Assembly: GCF_000377205.1 (NCBI RefSeq)
Contig: NZ_KB897908.1
Coordinates: forward strand, 62,001 to 126,000
Length of the DNA stretch: 64,000 bases
Reading direction: 5' to 3'
DNA from: Thioalkalivibrio sp. ALJ3
GTDB taxonomy: Bacteria > Pseudomonadota > Gammaproteobacteria > Ectothiorhodospirales > Ectothiorhodospiraceae
The translations under genes were made by a program, and so were the position numbers. Below, in pieces: positions 18,045 through 26,428 of the stretch. The notes below the pieces were generated by a model, which searched no databases, was not told the DNA's origin, and saw nothing but the letters and a program-made list of their open reading frames with translations. The stretch's first letter is position 1, and each line of letters begins with the position of its first letter.

Positions 18045-18596
18045 ATGATCCGTGAACTCCCCAACTGGCTGACCTGGTCGCGGATCGTGATGATCCCGCT
18101 GCTGATCGTTGTGTTCTATGCGTTGCCGATGCCCACGGCCGGCATCGTCGCGGCGATCATCTTCGCCCTCGCCGCGATCACGGACTGGGCGGACGGTTAT
18201 CTGGCACGGCGCTGGGAGGTGACCAGCCGCTTCGGTGCGTTCCTCGATCCGGTGGCGGACAAGCTGATCGTCGCGGCCGCGCTGGTTCTGGTGGTCGATC
18301 ACAACCCGGGTGTGGGTCTGGCGCTGGCGGCGGTCGTAATCATCGGGCGCGAGATCGCAATCTCGGCCCTGCGCGAGTGGATGGCCGAGGTCGGCGCCAG
18401 TGCGAAGGTGGCGGTGTCCTGGGTCGGCAAGGTCAAGACCACCGCCCAGATGGTGGCGATCTTCCTGCTCCTGTGGGCGGAGCCGGTCGCTGGGCTGCCG
18501 ACTTTCGCGATCGGTGTATGGCTGCTGTATCTGGCGGCCATCCTCACGCTGGTGTCGATGGTGCAGTACATGCTGGCGGCCGCGCGCGGACGCTGA
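18045..18596 (+). CDS. pgsA: CDP-diacylglycerol-glycerol-3-phosphate phosphatidyltransferase
   Basis: Makes phosphatidylglycerol phosphate in the inner membrane. The CDP-alcohol phosphotransferase motif is seen in DWADGYLARRWEVTSRFGAFLDPVADK, with the usual D-G-AR-G-D-D spacing. The start MIRELPNWLTWSR matches the family, so the in-frame extension into the MITE is not used. At 183 residues with about five membrane segments it has the normal size. The MITE lies immediately upstream. Confidence 0.95.
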   Translation: MIRELPNWLTWSRIVMIPLLIVVFYALPMPTAGIVAAIIFALAAITDWADGYLARRWEVTSRFGAFLDPVADKLIVAAALVLVVDHNPGVGLALAAVVIIGREIAISALREWMAEVGASAKVAVSWVGKVKTTAQMVAIFLLLWAEPVAGLPTFAIGVWLLYLAAILTLVSMVQYMLAAARGR

Positions 18597-18623
18597 TGTG
18601 GCGTGCCGGACCCGGGCAGACTA

Positions 18624-18651
18624 TTGACGTCCGCCTCTGGTACGGTAGAAT
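18624..18651 (+). promoter_or_regulatory. Promoter of the tRNA-Gly/tRNA-Cys pair
   Basis: TTGACG at 18624-18629 and TAGAAT at 18646-18651 with a 16-base spacer, ending 18 bases before tRNA-Gly. A GC-rich discriminator (ACGCGCCG) follows, as at stringently controlled stable RNA promoters. Confidence 0.8.
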
Positions 18652-18669
18652 ACGCGCCGTTAACGAAGA

Positions 18670-18745
18670 GCGGGAATAGCTCAGCTGGTAGAGCACAACC
18701 TTGCCAAGGTTGGGGTCGCGAGTTCGAATCTCGTTTCCCGCTCCA
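18670..18745 (+). tRNA. tRNA-Gly (anticodon GCC)
   Basis: A standard 76-base cloverleaf. GCGGGAA pairs with TTCCCGC, the anticodon loop TTGCCAA reads GGC/GGU, the T arm is GAGTTCGAATCTC and CCA is encoded. Confidence 0.97.
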
Positions 18746-18756
18746 ACAGATTCCTG

Positions 18757-18780
18757 AAACCCCGGTTCGGCCGGGGTTTT
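18757..18780 (+). terminator. Hairpin after tRNA-Gly
   Basis: AAACCCCGG and CCGGGGTTT flank a TTCGG loop, followed by TTCTGTTT. It lies between tRNA-Gly and tRNA-Cys, so it may allow partial readthrough or processing. Confidence 0.75.
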
Positions 18781-18832
18781 CTGTTTCGGCCTCCGCATGC
18801 TGCTTCTTGCGGGCCGGGACCCACCCGATACA

Positions 18833-18906
18833 GGCTGGGTGGCAGAGTGGTTATGCAGCGGACTGCAAATCCGTGTACGCCGGTTCGATTCCGACCCCAG
18901 CCTCCA
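18833..18906 (+). tRNA. tRNA-Cys (anticodon GCA)
   Basis: A 74-base tRNA with GGCTGGG paired to CCCAGCC, anticodon loop CTGCAAA, T arm CGGTTCGATTCCG and encoded CCA. Confidence 0.96.
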
Positions 18907-18925
18907 TCATTGCGCTTCGTGCCAG

Positions 18926-18955
18926 GGCCGCCTTCGGGCGGTCTTTTCTTTTTGG
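18926..18955 (+). terminator. Terminator after tRNA-Cys
   Basis: GGCCGCC, TTCG tetraloop and GGCGGTC are followed by TTTTCTTTTT, a classic intrinsic terminator. Confidence 0.9.
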
Positions 18956-19027
18956 TTTCCCCACTGTGCTGAAACCGGTATGAAAATTCTCGTCCCAGGA
19001 AGGGTTACAGGGTCTATGCTCTTCTGG

Positions 19028-19043
19028 GGAAACGTTCGTTTCC
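19028..19043. promoter_or_regulatory. Palindrome upstream of the glycerate permease gene
   Basis: GGAAAC-GTTC-GTTTCC lies 33 bases before the permease start. There is no T run after it, so an operator for a sugar-acid-responsive regulator is more likely than a terminator. Confidence 0.4.
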
Positions 19044-19075
19044 TTCAATAACCAAAACAAGATGGGGGACGCGAG

Positions 19076-20437
19076 ATGCTGATTATTGGCCTGATTATCG
19101 TCGTGGCGGCACTGGTGTTTGCTACCGTGAAGCTGCGGGTCCACCCGTTCCTCGCCCTGTTGTTGGCGGCCTTTGTGATGGCGTTGATCGGGGGTATTGC
19201 CCCGAAAGAGGCGATTAGCGTCATCAACGACGGCTTCGGCGGGACGCTCGGCTATATCGGGATCGTGATCGCGCTGGGCACGATCATCGGAGTGATCCTG
19301 GATCGCACCGGGGCGGCGATCGTGATGGCGGAGGCGATCATCCGCGCGCTGTCGGACCGTTTCCCCAACCTGACGGCTACGATCATCGGCTACATCGTGT
19401 CGATCCCGGTGTTCTGTGACTCCGGCTACGTAATCCTGAACTCCCTGAAGAATGCGCTGGCGAAGAAGGCCGGCGTGTCCCTGGTGGCGATGAGTGTCGC
19501 GCTGGCGACGGGTCTGTTCGCCACGCACAACTTCGTTCCGCCGACCCCGGGCCCGATCGCCGCGGCGAGCAACATCGGGATCGCCGATGCGCTGGGACTG
19601 GTGATCCTGTTCGGCCTCGTGGTGGCCGCGGTGGCGGCTGCGGTGGGCTGGCTCTGGGCGAGTCGCTATACCCATGCGAATGATGATGAACTGCTGGAGC
19701 CGGATCCGATCGAGGAGGCCACCGGCCAGGAGGTGAAGAAGCCGGAGCCCGATCTGACCCACCGTCCGACGACCCTGGCGGCATTCATGCCGATCCTGGC
19801 ACCGATCGTGCTGATCTCGATCGGCTCGATCGCGTCGCTGGCCACACGCGACGTCGACCCCGGCATGCTCGCGGCGGCGCTGATCTTCCTGGGTCAGCCG
19901 GTGGTCGCGCTGGCGATTGGCGTGGTGTTCGCCCTGCTGTTGGTCAAGGGTGACGACAAGCGAGGCCGTTTCCACCAGATGACGGTCGATGCGGTCCTGC
20001 TCGCGGCGCCAATCCTGTTGATTACCGGGGCGGGCGGCGCGTTTGGTTCGGTCCTGCAGGAGACCCCGATTGGTGATCAGCTCGGCGACATGCTGACGGG
20101 TCTTGGACTGGGGCTTCTGGTGCCGTTCCTGCTGGCGGCTGCGCTCAAGTCTGCCCAGGGCTCGTCGACGGTGGCACTGGTCGCGGCCTCCAGCATGGTG
20201 GCGCCGCTGCTGCCCGCGCTGGGACTGGATTCGGACATGGGCATGGTGCTGGCGGTGATGGCGGTGGGCGCCGGGGCGATGACCGTCTCTCACGCCAACG
20301 ACAGCTTCTTCTGGGTGGTCAGCCAGTTCAGCCGCATGAAGGTGTCGACCGCCTACAAGGCCTATACGACCGCCACGCTGTTGCAGGGTGTGAGCGCGAT
20401 GATCGTGATCTACCTGCTGGGGCTCGTCTTTGTCTGA
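19076..20437 (+). CDS. GntP-family sugar-acid/glycerate permease
   Basis: A 453-residue proton symporter with 12 or more hydrophobic segments. The family signatures are GFGGTLGYIGIVIALGTIIG, the region around SIPVFCDSGYVIL and the C-terminal SHANDSFFWVVSQF. GntP members carry gluconate, fructuronate, glycerate and related acids. The immediately coupled glycerate kinase gene makes glycerate the most likely substrate here. A strong GGGGGA ribosome site precedes the ATG. Confidence 0.9.
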   Translation: MLIIGLIIVVAALVFATVKLRVHPFLALLLAAFVMALIGGIAPKEAISVINDGFGGTLGYIGIVIALGTIIGVILDRTGAAIVMAEAIIRALSDRFPNLTATIIGYIVSIPVFCDSGYVILNSLKNALAKKAGVSLVAMSVALATGLFATHNFVPPTPGPIAAASNIGIADALGLVILFGLVVAAVAAAVGWLWASRYTHANDDELLEPDPIEEATGQEVKKPEPDLTHRPTTLAAFMPILAPIVLISIGSIASLATRDVDPGMLAAALIFLGQPVVALAIGVVFALLLVKGDDKRGRFHQMTVDAVLLAAPILLITGAGGAFGSVLQETPIGDQLGDMLTGLGLGLLVPFLLAAALKSAQGSSTVALVAASSMVAPLLPALGLDSDMGMVLAVMAVGAGAMTVSHANDSFFWVVSQFSRMKVSTAYKAYTTATLLQGVSAMIVIYLLGLVFV

Positions 20438-21572
20438 GCTGAGGCGGGTCGTGTTGTGTCCGGACAGCTTCAAGGGCAGTCTGGATGCGGAGGATGTGGC
20501 CCAGGCGATGGCTCGTGGCGTGCATGCCGCGAGTCCATCGACCCGTATCCGGGCCCTGCCGATGGCCGATGGTGGAGAAGGGACGGCGGAGCTGGTGAGC
20601 TACACGCTGGGATGGGCCTGGCATCTGTCCGATGTCCGTGACCCGCGCGGGCAGCATGTATCGGCGGGCTGGGGCTGCGACGACGTCACGCGGCGTGCGG
20701 TGATCGATGTGGCCTCTGCGTGTGGGCTGGGCCTGATACCCGAGGCCGAGCGAGATCCATGGAAGCTCGATACCCGTGGCGTGGGGCACCTGATCCTGGC
20801 AGCACTGGATGCGGGTGCCCGGCATGTGCTGATCGGACTCGGCGGTAGCGGCACGGTGGATGGTGGTGCCGGGATGCTGCACGCGCTGGGGGTTCGCTTC
20901 CGTGACCGCGAAGGGCGCGACCTGGATCCCGTTCCGGAGCGGCTGGAGGATGTGAAAAGTGCCGATTTTTCCGGTCTGGAGCCCCGTTTGTCGGGGCTTC
21001 GCATCACGGTGCTGAACGATGTCGACAATCCGTTGACGGGCAACCGGGGTGCGGCGGCGGTGTTCGGTCCGCAAAAAGGGCTGGCGGAGTCCGACGTCCG
21101 GCGCATGGATGCCTGCATGGAGCGCCTGGAACGCGCCATTGACGCGGCGGGGGAGCTGCGCCGCCCGGGCGCTATGCCCGGGGCGGGTGCCGCTGGAGGT
21201 CTGGGTTTCGCCCTGGCCTGTGTCCTGCGTGGACAGTCGCGTATGGGGGCGGTGTATCTGGCGGACATGATCGATCTCGATGCGGCGATTGCCGGCAGTG
21301 ATCTGGTCATCACGGGCGAGGGACAGGTCGATGGGCAGACCGTGCATGGCAAGGTCGTGGCCGAGGTGGTCCGGCGGGCACGGCGCTGCTGTGTGCCGGC
21401 CGTCGCCGTTGCCGGGTCCATCGACGCCACGCCAGAGGAACTCGAAGCGGTGGGACTCGCCGACGCACGCGCTCTTTGTGATGGCACGATCACGCTGGAA
21501 CAGGCCATGGACGAACCCGGGCGCTGGATCATGGAACGCACGCGTGAACTCGTGGAGGCGCGGTTGAGCTAA
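20430..21572 (+). CDS. Glycerate kinase (GlxK/GarK type)
   Basis: Phosphorylates glycerate, normally to 2-phosphoglycerate in this family. It begins with VVLCPDSFKGSLDAEDVAQAM and contains MADGGEGT, LIGLGGSGTVDGGAGML, GAAAVFGPQKG and ITGEGQVDGQT, all family landmarks. The most upstream plausible start is TTG at 20430, overlapping the permease stop by eight bases, so the two form a coupled uptake-and-activation unit. The product is 380 residues, the normal size. Confidence 0.94.
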   Translation: MSELRRVVLCPDSFKGSLDAEDVAQAMARGVHAASPSTRIRALPMADGGEGTAELVSYTLGWAWHLSDVRDPRGQHVSAGWGCDDVTRRAVIDVASACGLGLIPEAERDPWKLDTRGVGHLILAALDAGARHVLIGLGGSGTVDGGAGMLHALGVRFRDREGRDLDPVPERLEDVKSADFSGLEPRLSGLRITVLNDVDNPLTGNRGAAAVFGPQKGLAESDVRRMDACMERLERAIDAAGELRRPGAMPGAGAAGGLGFALACVLRGQSRMGAVYLADMIDLDAAIAGSDLVITGEGQVDGQTVHGKVVAEVVRRARRCCVPAVAVAGSIDATPEELEAVGLADARALCDGTITLEQAMDEPGRWIMERTRELVEARLS

Positions 21573-21648
21573 AGGACGGACGACTGACAGGGGTTCACGC
21601 TGTGGCCATTCATGGCACTATTCGGGGCCTGTCGCACAGGGGCGTGCA

Positions 21649-24234
21649 TTGATTTTCTTCAACGACATCAGCAGCTGTGTGTGGAGACCATGGCGAGCGT
21701 CGGCCATGGGCCTTCTGCTCGCCGCCACAATGTGCCTGTCGGTTGGGGTCAGCGCGGACGAGAACGTGCGCGTCGGGCTTTACGAGAATGTGCCCAAGGT
21801 CGGCACCGGCGACGACGGGGCGGCCGGTGGCGTGTTCGTGGAGCTTCTGGAGGCCATTGCCCGCCGCGAGCACTGGCAGGTGGAGTACGTCTCGTGCGAG
21901 TGGTCGGCCTGTCTGGATGCACTGGAAGCGGGCGAGATCGACCTGATGCCGGATGTCGCCCTGACTCCGGAACGTCGTGAAAGCCTTGCGTTCCATTCGA
22001 TTCCGGTGGTTCAGGCGTGGAGTCAGGTGCTGGCTCCCGTCAACTCGGGCCTGGACCGCATGGAGTCACTGGAAGGCCTCCGGCTGGCGGTGCTCGATGG
22101 TTCGGTTCAAAGCGATTATCTGCGCGAGTATGCGCGGAGCGAGGGTCTGGACTGGACACTCGTACTTCGTCCCGACATGCAATCCGTGCTGGGTGCAGTC
22201 ACCGCGGGCGAGGCCGACGTTGCGATCAGCAACAACTTTTATGGACGCCGTCACGCTCGTCAGCACATGCTGGTGGAAACGCCCATCACCTTTGACCAGG
22301 TCGGTCTCTATTTTGCGGCCGCGCCCGGGAGGCAGGCTGAGCGACTGGACGTCCTTGACGCCTATCTGCAGCGTTGGAAGGGTGAGGCCGGTTCGCCCTA
22401 TCACCAGGCGATGGAGCAGGCTCTGGAGCCGACGACCCTCGGGAGCGAGATTCCGGCGTGGGCGTGGCCGGCCCTGGCCGCCGCTGGGGGGAGCGCGCTT
22501 GTTCTGGCGCTGATGGCGCTTTGGCTGAGGCGCACGGTGCGCGCAAGGACGCATGATTTGCGCGAAGCCAACCAGCGGCTCGAGCATCTGCTGGAGAGTG
22601 GGCCCGTGGTGCTCTATCAACTCAATGCGCAGGATTTCAAACTCCTTTGGGTAAGTGGCAATTTCCAGCGCCTGTTCGGGTTCGATCCCGAGACCGCCCT
22701 GCAACCGGGCTGGTGGGAACAACAAGTGCACCCGGAGGACCGGCCGACCGCCCTGCGCGAGAATCGGCGTCTGCTCCAGGAACGTCATATGGTCCGTGAG
22801 CTACGGCTGTTCGATGGCTGGGGCAAGCTGCGCCATATCCGCGACGAGCTGCGGATCGTGCCTGGCAGAATCCAGGGGCAGGGCGGAGCCGAGGTGGTTG
22901 GCAGCTGGACGGACCTGACCGCCAGCATGGAACAAAAGGAAGCGTTGCGGCAGATGGCGCACTATGACTCGTGCACGGGGCTGCCCAATCGCGTATTGCT
23001 GCATGATCGTCTGGGACACACGCTGGAGCGGGCGCTGGCCGATGGCCAGGTTCGCTGGGTCGTGCTGATTGACCTTGACCGCTTTCGGAATGTCAACGAA
23101 ACCCTTGGAACATCCGCGGGAGACCGGGTGCTGGAGGCCATGGGCGAGCGGCTCGGGCGCCTGCTGGGGCCGCAGGATACCATTTCGCGTGTGGGTGCCG
23201 ACGAGTTCTGCCTGATCGTCGAGTCGCCACCGCTGGACACGGGTGCTGTCCCCTTCCTCGAGCGCTTGCTGGAGGTTCTGCGCGAGCCCAGTGCCGTTGG
23301 CGGACGCTCGCTGGTGACCACCGCGAGTGTGGGGATGGCGACGTTCCCCGAACATGGCACTACGCGCGACGAACTGCTGACAGCGGCGGAGATTGCGATG
23401 GCCGTGTCACGCAGCGTTGGTGGCGATACGTGGCATGTCTACGAACCGGGAATGGGAGCTCAGACCGAACATCGCCTGTTCCTGGAAAACGATTTGCGTA
23501 GCGCGGTCGCCAACAATGAATTGCTGCTCTACTTCCAGCCGCAGCGGGACATGCGGACGGGCCGACTGGTGGGTATGGAGGCGCTGGTGCGCTGGCGCCA
23601 CCCGCAAAGGGGAATGGTTTCGCCGGCGGAATTCATACCACTGGCGGAGGAGACCGGGATGATTCAGGCCATCGACCGTTGGGTGCTGAACGCGGCCTGT
23701 GCCCAACTGGCGCACTGGGACCAGGAAGGCCGCAAGATACCGACGGTGGCGGTGAATCTCTCGGCCCGGGAACTGCATGACGAGACTCTGGTGGCGGCGA
23801 TTCAGGAGATCCTGGCGCGTCATGCTCTGGAGCCCGGCCGGCTCGAGCTGGAATTGACCGAGACCATGATGATGGAGCAGCCGGAGCGGGCCCTGGCCGT
23901 TCTGCACCGCCTGGAGACCCTGGGTGTGACACTGGCCATGGATGACTTCGGTTCGGGCTACTCCAACCTGGCGCATCTGCGCCGGCTGCCGCTGCGGCGG
24001 TTGAAGATCGACCAGTCACTGGTCCGCGATATCGGCTACTCCCGCAATAACGAATCGATCATATGCGCGATCATTGCCCTGGCCGAGGCGCTGGGGCTGG
24101 ATCTGATCGCCGAGGGTGTGGAAGAGGCCGGACAGCAGGCCTTCCTGCTGGGCGAGGGCTGTCGTTTCGGGCAGGGTTATCTGCTGGGTCGTCCGGCACC
24201 GGCCGACAAGGCTCTGCAAGGTATTGACGCATAG
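21649..24234 (+). CDS. Periplasmic-sensor PAS-GGDEF-EAL protein
   Basis: A c-di-GMP enzyme anchored in the inner membrane. The start is TTG at 21649 with an AGGGG ribosome site; a GTG at 21679 is possible. Domains in order: signal/anchor to about residue 38; SBP_bac_3-type binding domain, about 40-265; membrane helix near 266-292; PAS about 305-425; GGDEF about 440-600 with the signature changed to GADEF (residues 516-520); EAL about 620-855 with intact EALVRW (E644), DDFGSGYSNL and AEGVEE. Phosphodiesterase activity looks likely, and the cyclase site may be weakened. A small solute in the periplasm is the probable signal. Confidence 0.9.
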   Translation: MIFFNDISSCVWRPWRASAMGLLLAATMCLSVGVSADENVRVGLYENVPKVGTGDDGAAGGVFVELLEAIARREHWQVEYVSCEWSACLDALEAGEIDLMPDVALTPERRESLAFHSIPVVQAWSQVLAPVNSGLDRMESLEGLRLAVLDGSVQSDYLREYARSEGLDWTLVLRPDMQSVLGAVTAGEADVAISNNFYGRRHARQHMLVETPITFDQVGLYFAAAPGRQAERLDVLDAYLQRWKGEAGSPYHQAMEQALEPTTLGSEIPAWAWPALAAAGGSALVLALMALWLRRTVRARTHDLREANQRLEHLLESGPVVLYQLNAQDFKLLWVSGNFQRLFGFDPETALQPGWWEQQVHPEDRPTALRENRRLLQERHMVRELRLFDGWGKLRHIRDELRIVPGRIQGQGGAEVVGSWTDLTASMEQKEALRQMAHYDSCTGLPNRVLLHDRLGHTLERALADGQVRWVVLIDLDRFRNVNETLGTSAGDRVLEAMGERLGRLLGPQDTISRVGADEFCLIVESPPLDTGAVPFLERLLEVLREPSAVGGRSLVTTASVGMATFPEHGTTRDELLTAAEIAMAVSRSVGGDTWHVYEPGMGAQTEHRLFLENDLRSAVANNELLLYFQPQRDMRTGRLVGMEALVRWRHPQRGMVSPAEFIPLAEETGMIQAIDRWVLNAACAQLAHWDQEGRKIPTVAVNLSARELHDETLVAAIQEILARHALEPGRLELELTETMMMEQPERALAVLHRLETLGVTLAMDDFGSGYSNLAHLRRLPLRRLKIDQSLVRDIGYSRNNESIICAIIALAEALGLDLIAEGVEEAGQQAFLLGEGCRFGQGYLLGRPAPADKALQGIDA

Positions 24235-24269
24235 CCTGCCGCGAGGGCGGGATGTGGCTGTAACCGGAC

Positions 24270-25880
24270 TCAGGATCGGACGGTGTGACGCCCGAAGTCC
24301 GATTCCTGTTGCAACAGGTCCGCGAGCGGGGAGGGATGGCCGAACAGGAAGCCCTGCATCATCGGGCAGCCGAGGCGGCGCAGATAGTTCTGTTGGGACG
24401 AGGTTTCCACGCCCTCCGCGATGATGTTCATCTGCAGGCCGCGCGCCATGGAAACAATCGCGTTGACAATGCAGGCCTCGCCCTCGGTGCAGATGGTGTG
24501 GGTAAAGCTACGGTCGATCTTCAGCGTGTGGACCGGGAGCTTCTGTAGATAGCTGAGAGACGAATAGCCGGTACCAAAGTCGTCCACAGCGACCTGGACC
24601 CCGGCCTCGCACAGGCGGTTCAGCTTGGCCACGGTGTCGTGGGTGTCGCTCATCAACAGGCTTTCGGTGATCTCGATCTCCAGCAACTCGGGAGGGAAGC
24701 CGGTCTCCACCAACAGGCCCAGGACGCCGTCGACAAAGTCATCACGCTCGATCAGAACCGGCGACAGATTTACCGCCAGGCGCAGATCCTTTACCCGTCG
24801 ATGGGCATCGCGGATGTCGCAGAGGGCGTTGCGCAGGGTGGCGCGATCCAGGTCGACAATCAGGCGTGTGTCCTCGGCTACCGGGATGAACTCGGCCGGC
24901 CCGAGCACGCCGCGATCGGGGTGATCCCAGCGAATCAGCGCCTCGACCCCCAGGAGCTGTCCCGTCTCGCCGTCGACCTGCGGCTGGTAGAGGATGTGGA
25001 ACTCTTCACGCTCAAGCGCCTTGCGCAGGTCCTGCTCAAGTTGCAGACGGTGGGGTGTGTTGCCGTGCATCTCCGGGGCGAACAGGCGGATGCCGTTCTT
25101 GCCCGTGTTCTTTTCGCGGTACATCGCGATGTCAGCGTGGCGGATCAGCGCTTCGAGCGTATCGCCCCCCTCGGGGTAGATGGCGATCCCGATGCTTGCC
25201 CCGACATACAGCTCGTGGTCCCCGCCCAGGTGAAACGGAGTGCTCAGGCTCTGCAGGATCTTTTCGGCGACCTCGACGGCCGCATTCTTGTCGCTGATCT
25301 CCGGTAGCAGCAGGGTGAATTCGTCACCGCCGAATCGCGACAGTGTGTCCCCCTTGCGGATGCAGCCGAGCAGGCGCTGGGCGACCGCCTGCAGCAGGCG
25401 GTCGCCGATGGTGTGGCCCAGTGAATCGTTGATTACCTTGAAGCGGTTGAGGTCGATGAACATCACTGCCAGCGGGTGACTGTGCCGTTGGGCCTGGGCG
25501 ATGGCCACGTCGACGCGGTCGCGGAACAGGGCACGGTTCGGCAGGCGGGTGAGCAGGTCATGGTAGGCCTGAAAATTGATAAAGGCCTCGGATTCCTTGC
25601 GGTCGGTGATGTCGCGAGCGGTCCCGTAGATCAGGGTCTCGCCCGTGTCGTCGCTGGCCGCCGTGGGCCAGACCGCGACCTCGAAATAGCGCCGGGTACG
25701 GGCCATTTCACGGGGTTTCAGCGCCAGTTCCACGGAGCGGATATGGGCATGGCTGCGTCCGGCCTGTTCGAAGAAATACTCCGCCTTTTCGTGGTCATCC
25801 GGCTCCACGAGGTCCAGCACACGGGTGTCCAGAAGGTCCTGGCGGGAGTAGCCAAGCAGTTCGTGTACGCGCGAATTCAC
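24270..25880 (-). CDS. PAS-GGDEF-EAL half of a frameshifted response regulator
   Basis: The 536-residue frame starts in the middle of a PAS domain (NSRVHELLGYSRQDLLDTRV). It then has a PAC motif (YGTARDITDRK), an intact cyclase signature FGGDEF near residue 184 and an intact phosphodiesterase domain (GVEALIRWDHP, DDFGTGYSSL, AEGVET). The missing PAS beginning is encoded in the next gene upstream in another frame. Adding one base at about 25911-25915 joins the two into one protein of about 706 residues. As it stands the GGDEF-EAL part could only be made by reinitiation at 25880 or frameshifting. Confidence 0.88.
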   Translation of the reverse strand: MNSRVHELLGYSRQDLLDTRVLDLVEPDDHEKAEYFFEQAGRSHAHIRSVELALKPREMARTRRYFEVAVWPTAASDDTGETLIYGTARDITDRKESEAFINFQAYHDLLTRLPNRALFRDRVDVAIAQAQRHSHPLAVMFIDLNRFKVINDSLGHTIGDRLLQAVAQRLLGCIRKGDTLSRFGGDEFTLLLPEISDKNAAVEVAEKILQSLSTPFHLGGDHELYVGASIGIAIYPEGGDTLEALIRHADIAMYREKNTGKNGIRLFAPEMHGNTPHRLQLEQDLRKALEREEFHILYQPQVDGETGQLLGVEALIRWDHPDRGVLGPAEFIPVAEDTRLIVDLDRATLRNALCDIRDAHRRVKDLRLAVNLSPVLIERDDFVDGVLGLLVETGFPPELLEIEITESLLMSDTHDTVAKLNRLCEAGVQVAVDDFGTGYSSLSYLQKLPVHTLKIDRSFTHTICTEGEACIVNAIVSMARGLQMNIIAEGVETSSQQNYLRRLGCPMMQGFLFGHPSPLADLLQQESDFGRHTVRS

Positions 25881-26389
25881 GAAACGAAAACGCCCTTCGC
25901 GGTCCAGGATGAAACGATGTCCGGGGAGTTGTTCACGATCAGCCGGTGCAGGCGCTCGGAACGCTCCAGGCGCGTGCGCATGTTGCGGTTGGCGTCTTCG
26001 AGTTCTTTCTTGTGCAGGGCATTGCGCACGGTCGCCAGCAGCTCGTCCGGCTGGTACGGCTTTTTCAGATAATCGGAGGCGCCTTCACGCAGGGCCCCGG
26101 CGACATCGTCAACCGAGGTGTTGCCGCTGATCACAACGACCGGGACCGCGAGGCCGGCGGCCTGTATGAAACGCAGGACATCCCGTCCCCCCAGTTCCGG
26201 CATGCAAAGGTCGAGCAGCAGGAGATCGGGCGGGTCGCGTCGGAGGATCTCGATGGCGGCCCCTCCGCCCGGGGCGGTTTCCACCGTGAACGTTTGTAGC
26301 TCCAGCAGCTGGCGCACGCTGTCGAGGAGGCGGGCGTCGTCGTCGACGACGAGAATGCGCGGCGATTTGGTCTGGCCGGATTCGGTCAT
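25877..26389 (-). CDS. Response-regulator receiver half of a frameshifted gene
   Basis: A CheY-like receiver domain at residues about 10-130 with acidic pair VVDDD, phospho-acceptor in LLLLDLCMPELGG, VVISGN and KKPYQPDE. A coiled-coil linker follows (residues 125-150), then the start of a PAS domain, SERLHRLIVNNSPDIV. After that the frame turns into an unrelated tail (SSWTAKGVFVS) and stops. It lies 39 bases behind the HDOD histidine kinase gene, its likely phosphodonor. See the paired entry for the downstream half. Confidence 0.88.
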   Translation of the reverse strand: MTESGQTKSPRILVVDDDARLLDSVRQLLELQTFTVETAPGGGAAIEILRRDPPDLLLLDLCMPELGGRDVLRFIQAAGLAVPVVVISGNTSVDDVAGALREGASDYLKKPYQPDELLATVRNALHKKELEDANRNMRTRLERSERLHRLIVNNSPDIVSSWTAKGVFVS

Positions 26390-26428
26390 GGGTGGCTCCC
26401 GCCGTAGGCTCGCATCATCGTTTGCGGA

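Noticed and set aside
18851-20473. A 540-codon minus-strand frame opposite the permease gene
   Set aside because: Rich in His/Arg/Gln, no domain, covers tRNA-Cys and its terminator, and the plus-strand permease is clearly real.
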